DNA of 64,000 nucleotides. It comes from Microbulbifer agarilyticus (GTDB taxonomy: Bacteria; Pseudomonadota; Gammaproteobacteria; Pseudomonadales; Cellvibrionaceae). The notes under the pieces were generated by a model. That model was not told where the DNA came from and searched no databases. It was given only the letters and a program-made list of their open reading frames with translations. The translations under genes were made by a program, and so were the position numbers. The DNA lies in NCBI RefSeq assembly GCF_019800665.1, contig NZ_JAHVKO010000003.1:186001-250000 (forward strand), read 5' to 3'. Positions 37,053 to 46,798 of the stretch are shown here, piece after piece (position 1 is the stretch's first letter; each line of letters opens with the position of its first letter).

Positions 37053-38417
37053 TTACTGGGGATCGTTGGCGCCCTCGGCGCTTTGCTCGGAGTCGCTGGA
37101 TTCAGCATCCGGCAGTTTGATTTCCACATAGGCCTGGTCGCGAATCTCCTGGCGCCAGTTCTGCAGTTCTTCCTCGTAACGGCGGTTGCGCAGCAGGTTG
37201 GCGGCCTGGTTGCGGATGTATTGGTCTGTCATGTCCTGCTGACGGCGCTCATCCACGCGCAGGATGTGCCAGCCGAACTGGCTGCGGAAGGGCATGCTGA
37301 TTTCACCGACCGGGGTGTTGTTCATGGCCTGAGTAAATTCAGGGACGAACTGACCAGGCATGGACCAGCCCAGATCGCCACCCTGCAGCATGGTGCCGAT
37401 ATCTTCGGAGTTGTCCTTGGCGGCATCTTCAAACTTCAGCTCACCGGCTTCGATCTTGCTGCGCAGATCGGTGAGCAGGTTGTAGGCAGCGTCGTCATCA
37501 CGGATGGCTGAGGTTTTTACCAGAATATGGCGCACCTTGGTCTGTTCCACCACCTGCTCGGTAGCGCCGCGCTGCTGATGGATCTTCAGCATGTGGAAAC
37601 CGGCATCGCTGCGGAAGGGCTTCGTGGTTTCACCCACCTTCACGCCGTCCAGCGCATCCGCAAACAGGGTCGGCAGCTCAACGGGTTTACGCCAACCCAG
37701 ATCACCGCCTTGCAGGGCGTTCTGGCCGGAGGAGTTGGAAATAGCGAGGGCGCGGAAATCTTCGCCGCCAGTGGCCTTCTCATAAACTGCATCAGCTTTT
37801 TCACGCGCTGCCGTGACTTCTTCGGCAGGGGCGCTGGAACTTACCGCGATCAGGATATGACCAAGTTCATATTGGGGAGACTTCCAGAACTCGCCTTCTT
37901 TGGAGCGCAGGAAGTTATTGATGTCCTGATCGGTGATCTGAATACGGCGGCTCACGCTGCCTTGCTCCACCCGGCGAATGATCAGTTCCTGGCGAATTTG
38001 CTGGCGGAAGGCATTGTTGGAGATACCGTCCACTTCAAGCTTTTGCTGAAACTGGGCCGGAGACAGGTTCATGTTCTGCTGTACCCGCGCGATCGCCTGA
38101 TCGAGTTCTTCTTCGGAAATGGTGACACCGGCGCGTGCACCCATCTGCAGCTGCAGGCGTTCGACGATAAGCTGCTCCAGTACCTGGCGACGCAGCACGT
38201 CCATTGGCGGCGCCTGTACATTTTGCGCGGCGATCTGCTGACTGATGGTGTTGATGCGCTGTTGCAGCTCACTGGCCATGACCACGTCGTCGTCCACTAC
38301 GGCTACCACACCGTCCAGTTGTTGAACCTGGGCCCAGGTGGGAAGCGCGATCGCGCTGGCGGCGGCTGCTGCCAGCAGGCCGCGGCGAAGAGAGGTGAAC
38401 ATCTGCATTATTGTCAT
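37053..38417 (-). CDS. surA: Periplasmic chaperone and peptidyl-prolyl isomerase SurA
   Basis: A 454-residue periplasmic protein that escorts outer-membrane beta-barrels to the BAM complex. It has a signal peptide (about residues 1-30, ending TWA), an N-terminal chaperone domain, and two parvulin-type domains, each with a GGDLGW motif (about residues 225 and 340). A C-terminal helix and a charged tail of about 20 residues follow. The ATG at 38417 overlaps the lptD stop by one base (TGATG), suggesting translational coupling. LptD is itself a SurA-dependent barrel. Confidence 0.97.
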   Translation of the reverse strand: MTIMQMFTSLRRGLLAAAAASAIALPTWAQVQQLDGVVAVVDDDVVMASELQQRINTISQQIAAQNVQAPPMDVLRRQVLEQLIVERLQLQMGARAGVTISEEELDQAIARVQQNMNLSPAQFQQKLEVDGISNNAFRQQIRQELIIRRVEQGSVSRRIQITDQDINNFLRSKEGEFWKSPQYELGHILIAVSSSAPAEEVTAAREKADAVYEKATGGEDFRALAISNSSGQNALQGGDLGWRKPVELPTLFADALDGVKVGETTKPFRSDAGFHMLKIHQQRGATEQVVEQTKVRHILVKTSAIRDDDAAYNLLTDLRSKIEAGELKFEDAAKDNSEDIGTMLQGGDLGWSMPGQFVPEFTQAMNNTPVGEISMPFRSQFGWHILRVDERRQQDMTDQYIRNQAANLLRNRRYEEELQNWRQEIRDQAYVEIKLPDAESSDSEQSAEGANDPQ

Positions 38418-41023
38418 CACTGTTTCAGTACTTCTCGTTGTTCAAAGTTGGCAATGCCCTGGGACAGAATACGGCTGACTGAGCCGCCCAGGCCCGCTAG
38501 GCCCTTCAGCTGCAGTTCAATATAGACACCTTCGTCGAACTCCAGCTCTTCCGGCGGTACGACGTCGGCCAGGTCATTGTCCAGTTCGCGGCGCCACAGC
38601 ACCCGGGTGCGGTAGCAGCATGTGTCATATTCGAGTCCCGCCAGGTATTCCAGTTCCCTGTCGAAGGTGAAATCGTAGTTGGCGCGAGCCAGGACCGAAA
38701 GGCGATCATTTATTGGCCAGGCTGCAGAAATGTCGGCCTGGCGTACCGGTCCCTGCACCAGGAAGGTGTCGGTCGGATCGAGGCGCTCTTCCTTGCGCAG
38801 GTAGCGGTAGCTTACGTTAAACAGGCGAAAATCGTTATCCAGGTAGCGCAGGGTAACGTTGCCGCGGTTAATCGTGTTATCGCTGTCGTGGTAGATCAGC
38901 TCACTGCTGATGCGCAGGTCGCCCGTGGGGCGGCTCTCCAGACGCGCGGCAAACTCGGAGCGCGGCACGTCCTCGATAAACCCTGCCAGCTCAATGCGGC
39001 TGTCATTGGAGTAGAAGATCTGCCCCACACTGGCGGCAAACAGGTCGCGGCCGCTGCGCGGGTCGATAAACCGGGTGGTCAGGCCAAGGGCGGCGCGGTC
39101 GGCATCATCGATTCGATCGTTGCCGTTAAAGCGGCTGTCGCGGAACAGTTGGTCGTAGCTAAAGGTAAACAGCGACGTGTCGTACAGCAGGTCGTTGCCA
39201 CCGTCTACGGGACTGGTGCTGACATTCAGGAAATCTGATTGATCCGCGTTAGAGCTTGCGAGCAGGAACAGGCGCGGCTCCAGAGTTTGCACGTACTCCC
39301 GCGAAAACAGGTTGCCATCGCGTTCGAAGAACAGGCCGCTATCAATAGACAGTTGCGCCGCCGCGGCCTCGGGGGTGTCCATGTCTGGATTTTCGAGGAA
39401 GGTGTCGGACAGCTCGTAACCGAGATAGATACCGGCCACCTGCGGGTTGAAAAAACCCCACAACCATTGCTTGTCCCAGCCGTAGCTGTAGTCCACCCGC
39501 GCACGGCGCGCATTTACGAAATTGCGGGTGCTGGTGGTAACGCTGCCCGGATCATTGACGTCGGCAATGAATTGGATGGTCTGGGTATCCTGATGGTCGA
39601 AGCTGGTGATCTCATGGTCGAGCATCAGGTGCCAGTCGTTCCACTTGTAGTTGCCATTCACATTGATGCGCGGCAGCTGGCTATAGGTATCGAAGCGGTC
39701 TTTGGACAGCTGCTGATATTCCTGCACACGCACGCTGGCGTTCCAGTGCTCCAGGGTCAGGCTGGCTTCCGCCGTCTGATTGAGGTTGGTAAGCGCTCGC
39801 GAACTCACGTTGGCCGGTGCTTTCAACTCGGCGGTGTCGAGGTCGCGGAAATAGTCTGGGTCACTGACCTTGGAGAAATCGATGCGGGTGCGCCACGGTC
39901 CCCCGTTACCGCCTACCTGGTCTAAATTCACATACCAGCGGTCTTCGCCTTTGGCGGGTAATACCAGCTCTTCCGGGAAGCCTTCATTAATCAGGCGTCG
40001 CGCGTCGTCGTCGTCGCCACCCTTGTCGTCGGGCAGGCCAGCGAGGCGTGCCTCGGTGCTGAACCATTCGCTGAGATGGCGGGCTTCCACTTCCAGGCCG
40101 GTGCCGCGGTGCTGGATATAGCGCGGAGCAATGGTGGCATCCATTTGCGGAGCGATGTTCCAGTAGTAGGGCACCGCGATGTCCCAGCCGTTGTCATCGC
40201 TAGTGCTGATACTGGGGAACAGGAAGCCAGACATGCGCTCATCCCCTACCGGGAAGCGCATGTAGGGAAAATAGAATACGGGGATATCGGCAATTTCCAG
40301 GCGCACGTTACGCGCGGTGCCTTGGCGCTCAACATTGTCGATGGTGATTTCACCACCGATCATGCGCCAGAAAACGTCGTCCGGTTCACAGCGCGTATAG
40401 TTACCTTGCGTCAGAATCAGCTCCCCGCTGGCCTCGCGGGAGGCAAAACGCGCGGAACCGTGCACGGATTCTTCGTGGACCACATAGGTCGCGTCTTCAA
40501 TGGAGGCCGCCTTGCTGTCGGTGTGTACCTCGGCGGCCTTGCCGCGCACCAGCATGCCGGGCTCGCGCATTTCGATGGCGCCACTCAGGTAGGCGGTGTT
40601 TTCTGCGCGGTTGACGTTTACCTGATCGGCAAACAGCTGACGGTAGCCCTGGGTGATGTGCACATTGCCGCGCAATTGCGCCGTGCCGTCTTCCAGCCAG
40701 TCGGAGCTGTCGGCGGTGGCGCGCAGTGGCGCGCCTTCCGGCAGCTCGTCGGCATTGGGGTAGTCGCGTGCGGGCTCGATAAACATACCGCCGCAGATCG
40801 GTGAGATCTGGTTGCGCAGGTAAGGCTCCAGCTGGCCTCTGGGAAACCAGTCCAGATAGAGGTACGGATTTTCTTCGAGCTGAGTTGAAGCGACGTCGCT
40901 GTCCGCGGCAGCAGCGAGCGGCCACAGGGCATGGGCAGCGAGCAGGCCGAAAGCGAGGGGGCGGGGGCGTGATAATTGTCCAATGGCCAGCGCAAGGCTG
41001 CGCCAGCGGGAAGCTTCCAGCAT
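38417..41023 (-). CDS. lptD: LPS-assembly protein LptD
   Basis: The outer-membrane barrel that, with LptE, inserts lipopolysaccharide into the outer leaflet. From the ATG at 41023 the protein has 868 residues: a signal segment (to about residue 40), an OstA-like periplasmic jellyroll (GTAQLRGNVHITQGYRQLFAD), and a C-terminal beta-barrel. The four cysteines of the essential disulfide network appear conserved: one in SPICGGMF, one in YTRCEPDD and the pair in DTCCYR. An in-frame extension to 41308 exists but overlaps the divergent promoter region and lacks signal-peptide character, so I reject it. It is first in lptD-surA-pdxA-rsmA-apaH. Confidence 0.96.
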   Translation of the reverse strand: MLEASRWRSLALAIGQLSRPRPLAFGLLAAHALWPLAAAADSDVASTQLEENPYLYLDWFPRGQLEPYLRNQISPICGGMFIEPARDYPNADELPEGAPLRATADSSDWLEDGTAQLRGNVHITQGYRQLFADQVNVNRAENTAYLSGAIEMREPGMLVRGKAAEVHTDSKAASIEDATYVVHEESVHGSARFASREASGELILTQGNYTRCEPDDVFWRMIGGEITIDNVERQGTARNVRLEIADIPVFYFPYMRFPVGDERMSGFLFPSISTSDDNGWDIAVPYYWNIAPQMDATIAPRYIQHRGTGLEVEARHLSEWFSTEARLAGLPDDKGGDDDDARRLINEGFPEELVLPAKGEDRWYVNLDQVGGNGGPWRTRIDFSKVSDPDYFRDLDTAELKAPANVSSRALTNLNQTAEASLTLEHWNASVRVQEYQQLSKDRFDTYSQLPRINVNGNYKWNDWHLMLDHEITSFDHQDTQTIQFIADVNDPGSVTTSTRNFVNARRARVDYSYGWDKQWLWGFFNPQVAGIYLGYELSDTFLENPDMDTPEAAAAQLSIDSGLFFERDGNLFSREYVQTLEPRLFLLASSNADQSDFLNVSTSPVDGGNDLLYDTSLFTFSYDQLFRDSRFNGNDRIDDADRAALGLTTRFIDPRSGRDLFAASVGQIFYSNDSRIELAGFIEDVPRSEFAARLESRPTGDLRISSELIYHDSDNTINRGNVTLRYLDNDFRLFNVSYRYLRKEERLDPTDTFLVQGPVRQADISAAWPINDRLSVLARANYDFTFDRELEYLAGLEYDTCCYRTRVLWRRELDNDLADVVPPEELEFDEGVYIELQLKGLAGLGGSVSRILSQGIANFEQREVLKQ

Positions 41024-41319
41024 CGAGTGATTGGTTCCAGCTATCTTTAGAGTCTGTCTTGGATTCTGGCCGTTGGCGAGAGTTGCGCGAATGGCGTCAA
41101 AAAGTACGAATCGGCGAAGTTTGAACCGGTCCGCAAAATCAGCGGTCGATTCTACTTGAATGGTTGCGGCCATGGAAACCGGCCGCGCAAAGATTAGCGG
41201 GTGAACCGCGTGGCGGGTGTCGTTACAATGCCGGGTTTTCGGGCGGCATCGGTACCATTCAGGGCCATTCGAGTGGCCAATCCCGTGGTGGCGTGTTGAA
41301 GTGAACAAGCAGGTAGTGG
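41024..41319. other. Divergent intergenic region lptD / amgK
   Basis: About 296 bases with no gene if lptD begins at 41023. On the minus strand TAGAAT (41149-41154) with a TTTCCA 18 bases further upstream is a possible lptD promoter with a leader of about 120 nt. In E. coli lptD is also transcribed by sigmaE; no clear sigmaE site was found here. Confidence 0.4.
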
Positions 41320-42429
41320 ATGAACGAGTGTGTAACCCAGGCCCCAGATGAGCGCAAAGAACAGCTGCGCCAGTGGGCTGCCCGTGCCCTGCAGTCAGGC
41401 CATGAGTCCTTGCGGGTGCCGCCGCTGGAGGCGACCCTGCACCTGCAGGCGCTGTCCGGTGATGCCGGGTTCCGCCGCTACTTTCGCACCGATACCGCCC
41501 CCACCCTGATCGCGGTGGATTCTCCCCCGAGTAAGACCAACGTCAATCGATTTGTCGCGCTCGCAGACTACCTGCGCCGCAATGGCATCCATACCCCGCT
41601 CGTGATCGCCGCCGATGTCGAGCATGGCTATATGCTGCTCGAAGACCTCGGTGACACGCAGTTACTGCGGGACCTCAATCCGGACAGCGTCTCCGGCCTG
41701 TATGCCGAAGTGATGAACGAGCTACTGTGCCTGCAGCAAATCCCGCGTCAGGAAGGCCTGTTCCCGCCCTACAACCGCGAGCTGCTGCACATGGAAATGC
41801 GCCTGCTGCCCGAATGGTTAATCGGCAAGCTGCTGCAGCGGGAGCTGAGCGAAGAAGAAAACCAGCTGATAGAGCACACCTTTGCCCACCTGCTCGACAG
41901 CGCCAGTAGTCAGCCGCAGGTGCTGGTGCACCGGGACTACCATAGCCGCAACCTGATGATTCGCGATGGCGAGCGGCCGGGAGTGGTGGACTTCCAGGAC
42001 GCGGTGTGGGGCCCTGTCACCTACGACCTCGCCTCATTGCTGCGTGACTGCTATATCCGCTGGCCGCAGGAACAGGTGGAAAACTGGGCCCTGGCTTACG
42101 CCACTACCGCGGTCGATGCGGGCGTAATTCCCGAAGTGGCGCCGGAAACTTTCTTGCGTTGGTTTGATTGGATCGGTCTGCAACGCCACTTCAAGGTGCT
42201 TGGGCTCTTCCCTCGGCTGTATTTGCGGGATGGCAAGCACGGTTACCTGCCTGATTTGCCGTTGGTCATTCGCTATACCCTTGAAGTGTGCGATAAATAC
42301 GCAGAGCTTCAGCCCTTCGCCCGCTGGTTCCGGGCTGAAATAATGCCGTTGATTGAGCAGCAGGACTGGTATCGCGACTACCGCACTGCCGGCGAGCGGC
42401 AGCCGGCCGATACCACCGTTACTCCGTAA
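41320..42429 (+). CDS. amgK: N-acetylmuramate/N-acetylglucosamine kinase AmgK
   Basis: A 369-residue kinase of the aminoglycoside phosphotransferase fold. The catalytic loop is LVHRDYHSRNLMI (about residue 205) and the magnesium-binding motif GVVDFQDAVWGPVTYDLA (about 225). Immediately next to murU and divergent from lptD, it matches the cell-wall recycling pair of Pseudomonas putida. There AmgK phosphorylates MurNAc at the anomeric carbon, bypassing de novo UDP-MurNAc synthesis and the fosfomycin target. AGGT lies 5 bases before the ATG. Confidence 0.92.
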   Translation: MNECVTQAPDERKEQLRQWAARALQSGHESLRVPPLEATLHLQALSGDAGFRRYFRTDTAPTLIAVDSPPSKTNVNRFVALADYLRRNGIHTPLVIAADVEHGYMLLEDLGDTQLLRDLNPDSVSGLYAEVMNELLCLQQIPRQEGLFPPYNRELLHMEMRLLPEWLIGKLLQRELSEEENQLIEHTFAHLLDSASSQPQVLVHRDYHSRNLMIRDGERPGVVDFQDAVWGPVTYDLASLLRDCYIRWPQEQVENWALAYATTAVDAGVIPEVAPETFLRWFDWIGLQRHFKVLGLFPRLYLRDGKHGYLPDLPLVIRYTLEVCDKYAELQPFARWFRAEIMPLIEQQDWYRDYRTAGERQPADTTVTP

Positions 42430-42507
42430 CGCGAGCTCTTTCATAACGAACGTTGCCCGCTAGCTGCCCAATAACGCAGCCCAATAAAGCCCAATAAAAA
42501 GGACCGC

Positions 42508-43212
42508 ATGACATCGCAACCGCCCAAGGCGTCTAAGTCGCCTACCGCCATGCTACTTGCCGCCGGGTTCGGCAAGCGTATGCGCCCGCTTACCGATTTC
42601 ACGCCCAAGCCGTTGATCCCCGTGCTGGGCAAGCCGCTGATCGAATACGCCATCGAGCGCCTCGCGGCCGCAGGTGTTAAGAACCTTGTGATCAACCTCG
42701 CACACCTGGGCGGCCAGATCCGAGAGCATCTGGGTAGCGGCGAGCGTTTTGGTGTGCAGATTCAGTATTCGGAAGAGAGTGAGCCACTGGAAACCGCCGG
42801 AGGTATCTGCAAGGCATTACCGCTGCTGGGCGAAGAGCCCTTCTTTGTGGTGAATGGCGATGTCTGGTGTGACTTTGATTTTTCCACGTGGGTCGCCACC
42901 CCATTGCCGGAAAGCTGCCCCGGTCGCCTGCTGATGGTGCCCAACCCGCCGCACAACCCGGAGGGGGACTTCGGCATCGATGACGGCCTGCTCTCTGGCA
43001 GCACCAAGCCTCGCTTCACCTTCGCCGGCATTAGCTACCTGCGCCCGCAAATCCTCACCGAATACCCCAATGCCCGTGAATGCTATGGCCTTGGTGAAGT
43101 CTTCGCACATAACGAAGACAAGATGCAGGCGGAAGTCTACACGGGGGACTGGTGTGACGTGGGTACGCCTGAGCGTCTGAATAACCTTGAAGAAAGGTTA
43201 CGAGCGGGATAA
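42508..43212 (+). CDS. murU: N-acetylmuramate alpha-1-phosphate uridylyltransferase MurU
   Basis: A 234-residue nucleotidyltransferase. The signature MLLAAGFGKRMRPLTDFTPK at the N terminus binds UTP, and VNGDVWCDFDF carries the metal-binding Asp. It converts MurNAc-1-phosphate, the AmgK product, to UDP-MurNAc. Short sugar-nucleotidyltransferases of this length without a hexapeptide domain, placed beside amgK, are characteristic of MurU. The gap to amgK is 78 bases; cotranscription is likely. Confidence 0.93.
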   Translation: MTSQPPKASKSPTAMLLAAGFGKRMRPLTDFTPKPLIPVLGKPLIEYAIERLAAAGVKNLVINLAHLGGQIREHLGSGERFGVQIQYSEESEPLETAGGICKALPLLGEEPFFVVNGDVWCDFDFSTWVATPLPESCPGRLLMVPNPPHNPEGDFGIDDGLLSGSTKPRFTFAGISYLRPQILTEYPNARECYGLGEVFAHNEDKMQAEVYTGDWCDVGTPERLNNLEERLRAG

Positions 43213-43247
43213 CAAAAACGGTTACATAGTAGAAAGTTCAAATCGAA

Positions 43248-43359
43248 GGCTGGGTGCCGGGTGGAGCTTTTCAGGATCGTCGGCAACAGGGATGTTGCCG
43301 ACGAAGTATACAGGGATGTATTCACAGCGGTCCTGAAAAGCTCCACCCGGTGCCCAGCC
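43248..43359 (+). repeat. Palindromic repeat element, copy B (contains CsrA-type consensus)
   Basis: Outer 29-bp inverted arms (43248-43276 and 43331-43359) have 2 mismatches. Inside, TCGTCGGCAACA and TGTTGCCGACGA (43277-43304) form a perfect 12-bp stem with loop GGGA. ATACA-GGGA-TGTAT (43308-43321) forms the second hairpin, followed by TTCACAGCG. The second hairpin reads ATACAGGGATGT, an exact match to the CsrA SELEX consensus RUACARGGAUGU. The GGGA strand is the sense strand of the murU-rpe interval. Confidence 0.92.
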
Positions 43360-43414
43360 GCCACCGGGCCAAAACAGAGCGCCGGGGAGCAACTCCAAGC
43401 ACCGAGACGAAAAA

Positions 43415-44083
43415 ATGCCAGACTACAAAATTGCACCTTCCATCCTCTCCGCCAACTTCGCTCGCCTGGGTGAGGAAGTGGATAATGTCCTCGCCGCTGG
43501 CGCCGACTGGGTGCACTTCGACGTAATGGACAACCATTACGTCCCCAACCTCACCATTGGGCCCATGGTGTGCAAAGCCCTGCGCAACCATGGTGTGGAA
43601 GCACCGATCGACGTGCACCTGATGGTCGAGCCCGTCGACGACATGATCCGCATGTTCGCCGATGCCGGTGCCACCTACATCACCTTCCACCCGGAGGCGA
43701 GCAAGCACGTCGACCGCTCCCTGCAGCTGATCAGGTCTCTCGGCTGTAAGGCGGGCCTGGTATTCAACCCCGCCTCCAGCCTCGACGCCGCCAAATACGT
43801 CATGGACAAGCTCGACATGATCCTGCTGATGTCCGTAAACCCCGGCTTCGGCGGCCAGAAATTCATTCCTGCCACCCTCGATAAGCTCAAGGAAGCTCGC
43901 AAGCTGATCGACGACTGTGGCCTCGACATCCGCCTGGAGATTGATGGCGGCGTGACCCGCGACAACATCCGCGAAATCGCCCAAGCCGGTGCCGACAGCT
44001 TCGTGGCGGGCTCAGCGATCTTCAATCAGGATGACTACGCAGAGGTCATAAACGCCATGCGCGCCGAGCTGGCCCAGGTCTGA
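43415..44083 (+). CDS. rpe: Ribulose-phosphate 3-epimerase
   Basis: A 222-residue TIM-barrel enzyme interconverting ribulose 5-phosphate and xylulose 5-phosphate in the pentose phosphate pathway. It has [14 protein letters not shown], the metal and catalytic segment [23 protein letters not shown], and [12 protein letters not shown] with the phosphate-binding loop. In many gammaproteobacteria rpe is followed by gph and then trpE. Here gph is absent and 330 bases separate rpe from trpE. Confidence 0.97.
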   Translation: MPDYKIAPSILSANFARLGEEVDNVLAAGADWVHFDVMDNHYVPNLTIGPMVCKALRNHGVEAPIDVHLMVEPVDDMIRMFADAGATYITFHPEASKHVDRSLQLIRSLGCKAGLVFNPASSLDAAKYVMDKLDMILLMSVNPGFGGQKFIPATLDKLKEARKLIDDCGLDIRLEIDGGVTRDNIREIAQAGADSFVAGSAIFNQDDYAEVINAMRAELAQV

Positions 44084-44413
44084 GAACTGACTTGGGACTG
44101 GCAGAGAGCTGCTGGTCACCAGGGCAGGCGCCCGCGAAGCGGCGCTTGCCCACCCCAAGAGACCTTTGTACACTTGCTCGCCGGAATACAGGGAAGCAAC
44201 TCGACGCTGCGAGATTCTGACATTGAACTGCACTGCCCACCTCAACAACAGCTGGCGATGGCGCCGCTGATCCGCTGAAGCCTGAAGACCTAACTCGATG
44301 AAGAGTCACACAACTAGGTCCGACGGGCGCCTTCCCCGCGGGTTGGATTCCACAACGATGGGAAATCCAGGCCCCGATAGAACAAACAAAGCATTGCACA
44401 GACCGGAGTCGCC
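44084..44413 (+). other. Intergenic region rpe / trpE
   Basis: The 330-base gap has no gene that I can support and no Trp-rich leader peptide. It contains a palindrome CTGGTCACCAG (44112-44122). Directly after it is an 11-bp hairpin GGGCAGGCGCC/GGCGCTTGCCC (44122-44151, one G-U pair, 8-base loop) without a T run. A fragment AATACAGGGA (about 44188) recalls the palindromic repeat elements, but no outer arms are visible. The trpE promoter must lie here; none is clear. Confidence 0.5.
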
Positions 44414-45895
44414 ATGACCCCCAGCGAATATACCCAGCTTGCGTCTGCAGGATACAACCGCATACCGCTCGTACGTCGCGTGCTGGCCGATATCGAAACC
44501 CCGCTCACCACCTATATGAAACTCGCTGCCCGCGATGGCGGCCGCTACAGCTACCTGCTGGAGTCGGTACAGGGCGGGGAAAAGTGGGGCCGCTACTCCA
44601 TTATCGGCCTGCCGGCGCGCACCGTACTGAAAGTGACCGGCCATGAGATAACGGTTGAACGCGACGGCAAAGTGATCGAGCAGAAGCAGGTTGATGACCC
44701 GCTGGCGTTCGTCGAAGAGTTCCGCGGCCGCTATAAAGTGCCAGAAATCGACGGGCTGCCGCGCTTCAATGGTGGCTTGGTCGGTTATTTCGGCTATGAC
44801 GTGGTGCGCTATATCGAACCGAAACTGGCCGACAGCTGCCCGCCGGACACCCTGGGGAACCCGGATATCCTGCTGATGGTGAGCGACGAACTGGTAGTGT
44901 TCGACAACTTGGCCGGTGCCGTGCTGTTTATCGTGCACGCCGACCCGCAGCAGGAAAATGCCTTTGAATCGGCGCAGCGTCGCCTGGATGAGCTGGTCGG
45001 CCAGCTGTCCCAGCCCCTCGACAGCGTCGAGCCGCTCGGGATTGACGGGGAGCACACCGCCGAAGACACCTTTGTTTCCCATTTCGGCGAAGATGCCTTC
45101 AAGCAGGGCGTACACAAGGTGAAAGACTACATCCTCGCCGGTGATGTCATGCAGGTAGTGCCGTCCCAGCGCCTGTCCGCGCCGTTTACCGTGCCACCGC
45201 TGAATCTCTACCGCGCGTTGCGCAGCCTGAACCCCTCTCCCTATATGTATTTCCTCGACCTGGGTGATCACCAGGTGGTCGGCTCCAGCCCGGAAATCCT
45301 GGTGCATTTGGAAGATGGGGATATGACCGTGCGCCCGATTGCCGGCACCCGTCGCCGCGGTGTCACCGAAGAACAGGATCTGGCGCTGGAACAGGATTTG
45401 CTGGCGGACCCGAAAGAAATCGCCGAGCACCTGATGCTGATTGATCTCGGCCGCAATGATGTCGGGCGGGTTGCGCAGACCGGCACCGTGCAGGTAACGG
45501 AAAAGATGGTGGTAGAGCGTTACTCTCACGTGATGCACATTGTGTCGAATGTGACCGGCAAGATTAAACCGGGGCTCAATGCCATCGACGCCCTGCGTGC
45601 GGCGCATCCGGCGGGTACGCTTTCCGGTGCGCCCAAGATCCGCGCCATGGAAATTATTGATGAGCTGGAGCCAGAAAAACGCGGCGTTTACGGCGGTGCC
45701 GTGGGCTATCTGGCGTGGAACGGCAATATGGATACCGCCATCGCGATCCGCACCGCGGTGATCAAGGATGGAAAAGTATTTGTACAGGCCGGCGCCGGTC
45801 TGGTGGCGGACTCCGATCCGCAGTCCGAGTGGGATGAGACCATGAACAAGGCGCGGGCACTGTTCCGCGCCGTGGCCATCGCCACCGGTGAATAA
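44414..45895 (+). CDS. trpE: Anthranilate synthase component I
   Basis: A 493-residue enzyme that, with the TrpG amidotransferase, makes anthranilate from chorismate. The N-terminal half has the tryptophan feedback site ([15 protein letters not shown]). The catalytic C-terminal half carries [19 protein letters not shown], and [18 protein letters not shown]. Its partner trpG is not adjacent: a channel gene lies between them. The ATG has CGGAG 5 bases upstream. Confidence 0.97.
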   Translation: MTPSEYTQLASAGYNRIPLVRRVLADIETPLTTYMKLAARDGGRYSYLLESVQGGEKWGRYSIIGLPARTVLKVTGHEITVERDGKVIEQKQVDDPLAFVEEFRGRYKVPEIDGLPRFNGGLVGYFGYDVVRYIEPKLADSCPPDTLGNPDILLMVSDELVVFDNLAGAVLFIVHADPQQENAFESAQRRLDELVGQLSQPLDSVEPLGIDGEHTAEDTFVSHFGEDAFKQGVHKVKDYILAGDVMQVVPSQRLSAPFTVPPLNLYRALRSLNPSPYMYFLDLGDHQVVGSSPEILVHLEDGDMTVRPIAGTRRRGVTEEQDLALEQDLLADPKEIAEHLMLIDLGRNDVGRVAQTGTVQVTEKMVVERYSHVMHIVSNVTGKIKPGLNAIDALRAAHPAGTLSGAPKIRAMEIIDELEPEKRGVYGGAVGYLAWNGNMDTAIAIRTAVIKDGKVFVQAGAGLVADSDPQSEWDETMNKARALFRAVAIATGE

Positions 45896-45943
45896 CTCAA
45901 TCGTATTGAAACCCGTATTGAAACATTGGAAGACGTATTACCG

Positions 45944-46798
45944 ATGAGTGAAATATCAGTACAACAGAGGCGCGGCTTTGCCGAGAGTTGCCGTCGCCTC
46001 GTAGAAGCGCCGATCTTCAACCAGGTAATTATTGGCCTGATTATGGTCAACGCGGTTGCTGTGGGCCTGGAAACCTCCACCTGGGTGGTTGAGCGTTTCA
46101 ACGGCATGTTGCAGGGCGTGAACCAGTTGATCCTGCTGGCATTTATGGTGGAAGCGGCAATCAAGATTGCCGCCGAAGGTCGTCGCCCGTGGCGCTATTT
46201 TGCCAACGGTTGGAACTGCTTTGATTTCTCCATCATCGTGCTCAGCCTGATTCCGGCGGCGGGCCCAATGGCCACGCTGGCGCGCCTAGTGCGGGTGTTG
46301 CGGGTCTTACGTTTGGTATCCGCTTTCCCAGAGCTGCGCTTGCTGGTGGATACACTGTTACGCAGCCTGCCCAGCATGTTCCATATCAGTTTGTTGATGG
46401 GGATTATTTTTTACATTTACGGTGTGGCAGGTTATTTCCTGTTTCATGAAATCGACCCCACCCACTGGCGCACGCTGCCCATCGCACTGCTGAGCCTGTT
46501 CCGTATCGTCACCTTTGAGGACTGGACAGACATTATGTACACCGCGATGGATGCCATGCCCTACGCCTGGATCTATTTCATCAGCTTCGTGGTGATGGGC
46601 GCGTTTGTGATGATCAACCTGTTTATCGGCGTGGTGCTGAACAACTTGGAAGAGGCCAAGTTGCGCCGCCTGGACGAGCTTTCCATGCCGCCGAGCCAGA
46701 CCGAAATTTTGCGCGAACTGCGTGCCACCCAGGAATCCCTTGCCCGCTTACAGAAGCGGCTGGGCGAGGCGGCACAGGATAAAGGAACCGAATCATGA
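45944..46798 (+). CDS. Voltage-gated-type ion channel (NavBac/VIC family)
   Basis: A 284-residue six-helix channel subunit. S4 has arginines at every third position ([15 protein letters not shown]), the signature of a voltage sensor. The pore loop between S5 and S6 reads TFEDWTD, like the TxExW filter of bacterial sodium channels, so cation conduction is expected but selectivity cannot be fixed. A C-terminal coiled coil (about residues 240-284) would support tetramers. I use the ATG at 45944, not the TTG six codons before. Its stop overlaps the trpG start by four bases (ATGA), so it is translated from the trp mRNA. No link with tryptophan synthesis is known. Confidence 0.88.
   Translation: MSEISVQQRRGFAESCRRLVEAPIFNQVIIGLIMVNAVAVGLETSTWVVERFNGMLQGVNQLILLAFMVEAAIKIAAEGRRPWRYFANGWNCFDFSIIVLSLIPAAGPMATLARLVRVLRVLRLVSAFPELRLLVDTLLRSLPSMFHISLLMGIIFYIYGVAGYFLFHEIDPTHWRTLPIALLSLFRIVTFEDWTDIMYTAMDAMPYAWIYFISFVVMGAFVMINLFIGVVLNNLEEAKLRRLDELSMPPSQTEILRELRATQESLARLQKRLGEAAQDKGTES

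Noticed and set aside
41024-41308. N-terminal extension of LptD by 95 residues.
   Set aside because: The extension is not a signal peptide, would occupy the divergent promoter region, and the signal-like segment begins after the ATG at 41023.
44188-44198. Possible fourth copy of the palindromic element (AATACAGGGA).
   Set aside because: Only about 10 bases match and neither inner stems nor outer arms are present.
44084-44413. trp leader peptide and attenuator before trpE.
   Set aside because: No short open frame with adjacent Trp codons and no terminator hairpin with a T run were found. TGG GAC TGG after the rpe stop has no start codon.
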